Source: Dehalococcoidales bacterium (lineage in GTDB: Bacteria; Chloroflexota; Dehalococcoidia; Dehalococcoidales; UBA2162). Taken from it: a stretch of 12,873 bases of DNA. Below, in pieces: positions 12,221 through 12,873 of the stretch (position 1 is its first letter; every line of letters begins with the position of its first letter). A program made the position numbers and the translations under genes. The DNA lies in assembly GCA_030648675.1 (NCBI GenBank), contig JAUSGV010000069.1, forward strand, positions 1 to 12,873. The letters run 5' to 3'. A model generated the notes under the pieces. It saw only the letters and a program-made list of their open reading frames with translations. It was not told the DNA's origin and ran no database searches.

Positions 12221-12873
12221 ATGGGCTATAGCGAACTCATCAGTAAGGCACAGGAGTATCTGCCGCCGGAAAAGATTGCCATCGTCGAAGCGGCCTATCA
12301 GTTCGCCATGAAGGCCCACGAAGGGCAGACGCGCAAATCGGGCGAGCCTTATCTGGAACACCCCTTGCAGGTCGCCCTGACCCTGGCCGAACTCCAGCTT
12401 GATACCAGTTCACTGGCGGCGGCTTTACTGCACGACGTTCCCGAAGACTGTGGCGTCCCCGTCACCGAAATCGAAACCAAATTCGGCCCGGAGGTCGCCA
12501 AGCTGGTCGACGGCGTTACCAAACTGGGCAGAGTGGCCTGGAAAGCCCAGGAGAACATTGAGCAGCGGCAAGAGCCAACCATGCGGCCGGAGCAGGCGGA
12601 GAACCTGAGGAAGATGCTGCTGGCGATGGCCGAGGACCTGCGTGTCGTCTTCATCAAACTCGCTGACCGTCTGCACAATATGCGCACCCTCGATGCCCTC
12701 TCTCCGGAGAAGCGGCGCAATATCGCCCAGGAAACCATGGATGTATATGCCCCCCTGGCCCACCGCCTGGGAATATGGGAGCTGAAATGGCAGTTGGAGG
12801 ATCTGTCCTTCCTCTACCTCGACCCCAGACGCTACCACCAGATTGAAAAGATGGTCACCACCGGAGTCGAAGA
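12221..12873 (+). CDS. Bifunctional (p)ppGpp synthetase/hydrolase, Rel/SpoT family, partial
   Basis: 217 codons to the window edge, covering the N-terminal HD hydrolase domain. Seen: YQFAMKAHEGQTRKSGEPYL with His47 in LEHPLQVA; HDVPED with His71-Asp72; KFGPEVAKLVDGVTKLGR; LRVVFIKLADRLHNMRTL with Asp149; and the start of the linker to the synthetase domain (YAPLAHRLGIWELKWQLEDL). The metal-binding His/HD/Asp set is complete, so hydrolysis of (p)ppGpp should be active. The synthetase, TGS and ACT domains would lie beyond the edge. ATG 12221 is chosen for the family's N-terminus and the promoter just upstream; the ribosome-binding site (GTAAGG) is weak. This is the one clear core gene in the window; HDVPED is close to what I recall from Dehalococcoidia. 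Confidence 0.9.
   Translation, partial: MGYSELISKAQEYLPPEKIAIVEAAYQFAMKAHEGQTRKSGEPYLEHPLQVALTLAELQLDTSSLAAALLHDVPEDCGVPVTEIETKFGPEVAKLVDGVTKLGRVAWKAQENIEQRQEPTMRPEQAENLRKMLLAMAEDLRVVFIKLADRLHNMRTLDALSPEKRRNIAQETMDVYAPLAHRLGIWELKWQLEDLSFLYLDPRRYHQIEKMVTTGVE

Noticed and set aside
12064..12231. Short frame beginning MAQLNTIKQF with purine-rich upstream bases
   Set aside because: It continues across the rel promoter and past the rel start, with a composition-driven sequence; no support beyond an ATG.

Overview
The window reads as a mid-GC bacterial chromosome segment dominated by accessory genes. The best guess at lineage is Chloroflexota, class Dehalococcoidia. This rests on the N-terminal style of the Rel protein at the right edge (the HD motif reads HDVPED) and on C-rich intergenic strings such as CAGTCCCC. 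It is an inference, not a demonstration. No rRNA, tRNA or CRISPR array was seen.

Layout, left to right. (1) 1-967, minus: a partial gene for a Cas4-like PD-(D/E)XK nuclease fused to a DUF2779 DEDD-exonuclease-like domain, cut by the window edge. (2) 1032-1725, plus: a hicAB toxin-antitoxin pair with a strong promoter that contains a near-palindromic operator. (3) 1741-1980: a hairpin repeat and a T/G-rich degenerate GGATTT tract. (4) 1996-2730, minus: an AAA+ ATPase core of the type found in extracellular contractile injection systems (eCIS). (5) 2907-9237, minus: an apparent operon hsdR, fused hsdM-hsdS, a DUF429 gene and an unknown 226-aa gene, that is, a Type I restriction-modification locus with two passengers. 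(6) 9325-10799, plus: a leaderless antitoxin/RelE-ParE-like toxin pair followed by an N-formylglutamate amidohydrolase-like gene. A second copy of the first 36 bases of that gene lies on the other side of the toxin-antitoxin pair. (7) 10841-11772, minus: eCIS debris, made up of a 125-aa unknown protein, a frameshifted tail-tube gene, and a 35-codon stub of another gene joined in frame to the tube. (8) 11812-12220: intergenic DNA with a second hairpin repeat. (9) 12221 to the edge, plus: the N-terminal half of a bifunctional Rel/SpoT (p)ppGpp enzyme, a housekeeping anchor.

How it fits together: eCIS-type fragments lie on both sides of an immunity/toxin-antitoxin block, as if defence modules accumulated in a decaying injection-system locus beside the conserved rel gene. 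The restriction genes are compact (8-base gap, then a 4-base overlap) and should be co-expressed. The amidohydrolase gene now depends on the toxin-antitoxin operon through an ATGA overlap. Its probable ancestral promoter remains about 700 bp upstream, attached only to a 14-codon remnant. The most unusual observations are this 36-bp duplication around a toxin-antitoxin module, the eCIS pseudogene fusion, the fused MS subunit with DUF429 and an unknown protein in one operon, and the 14-glycine linker in HsdR.
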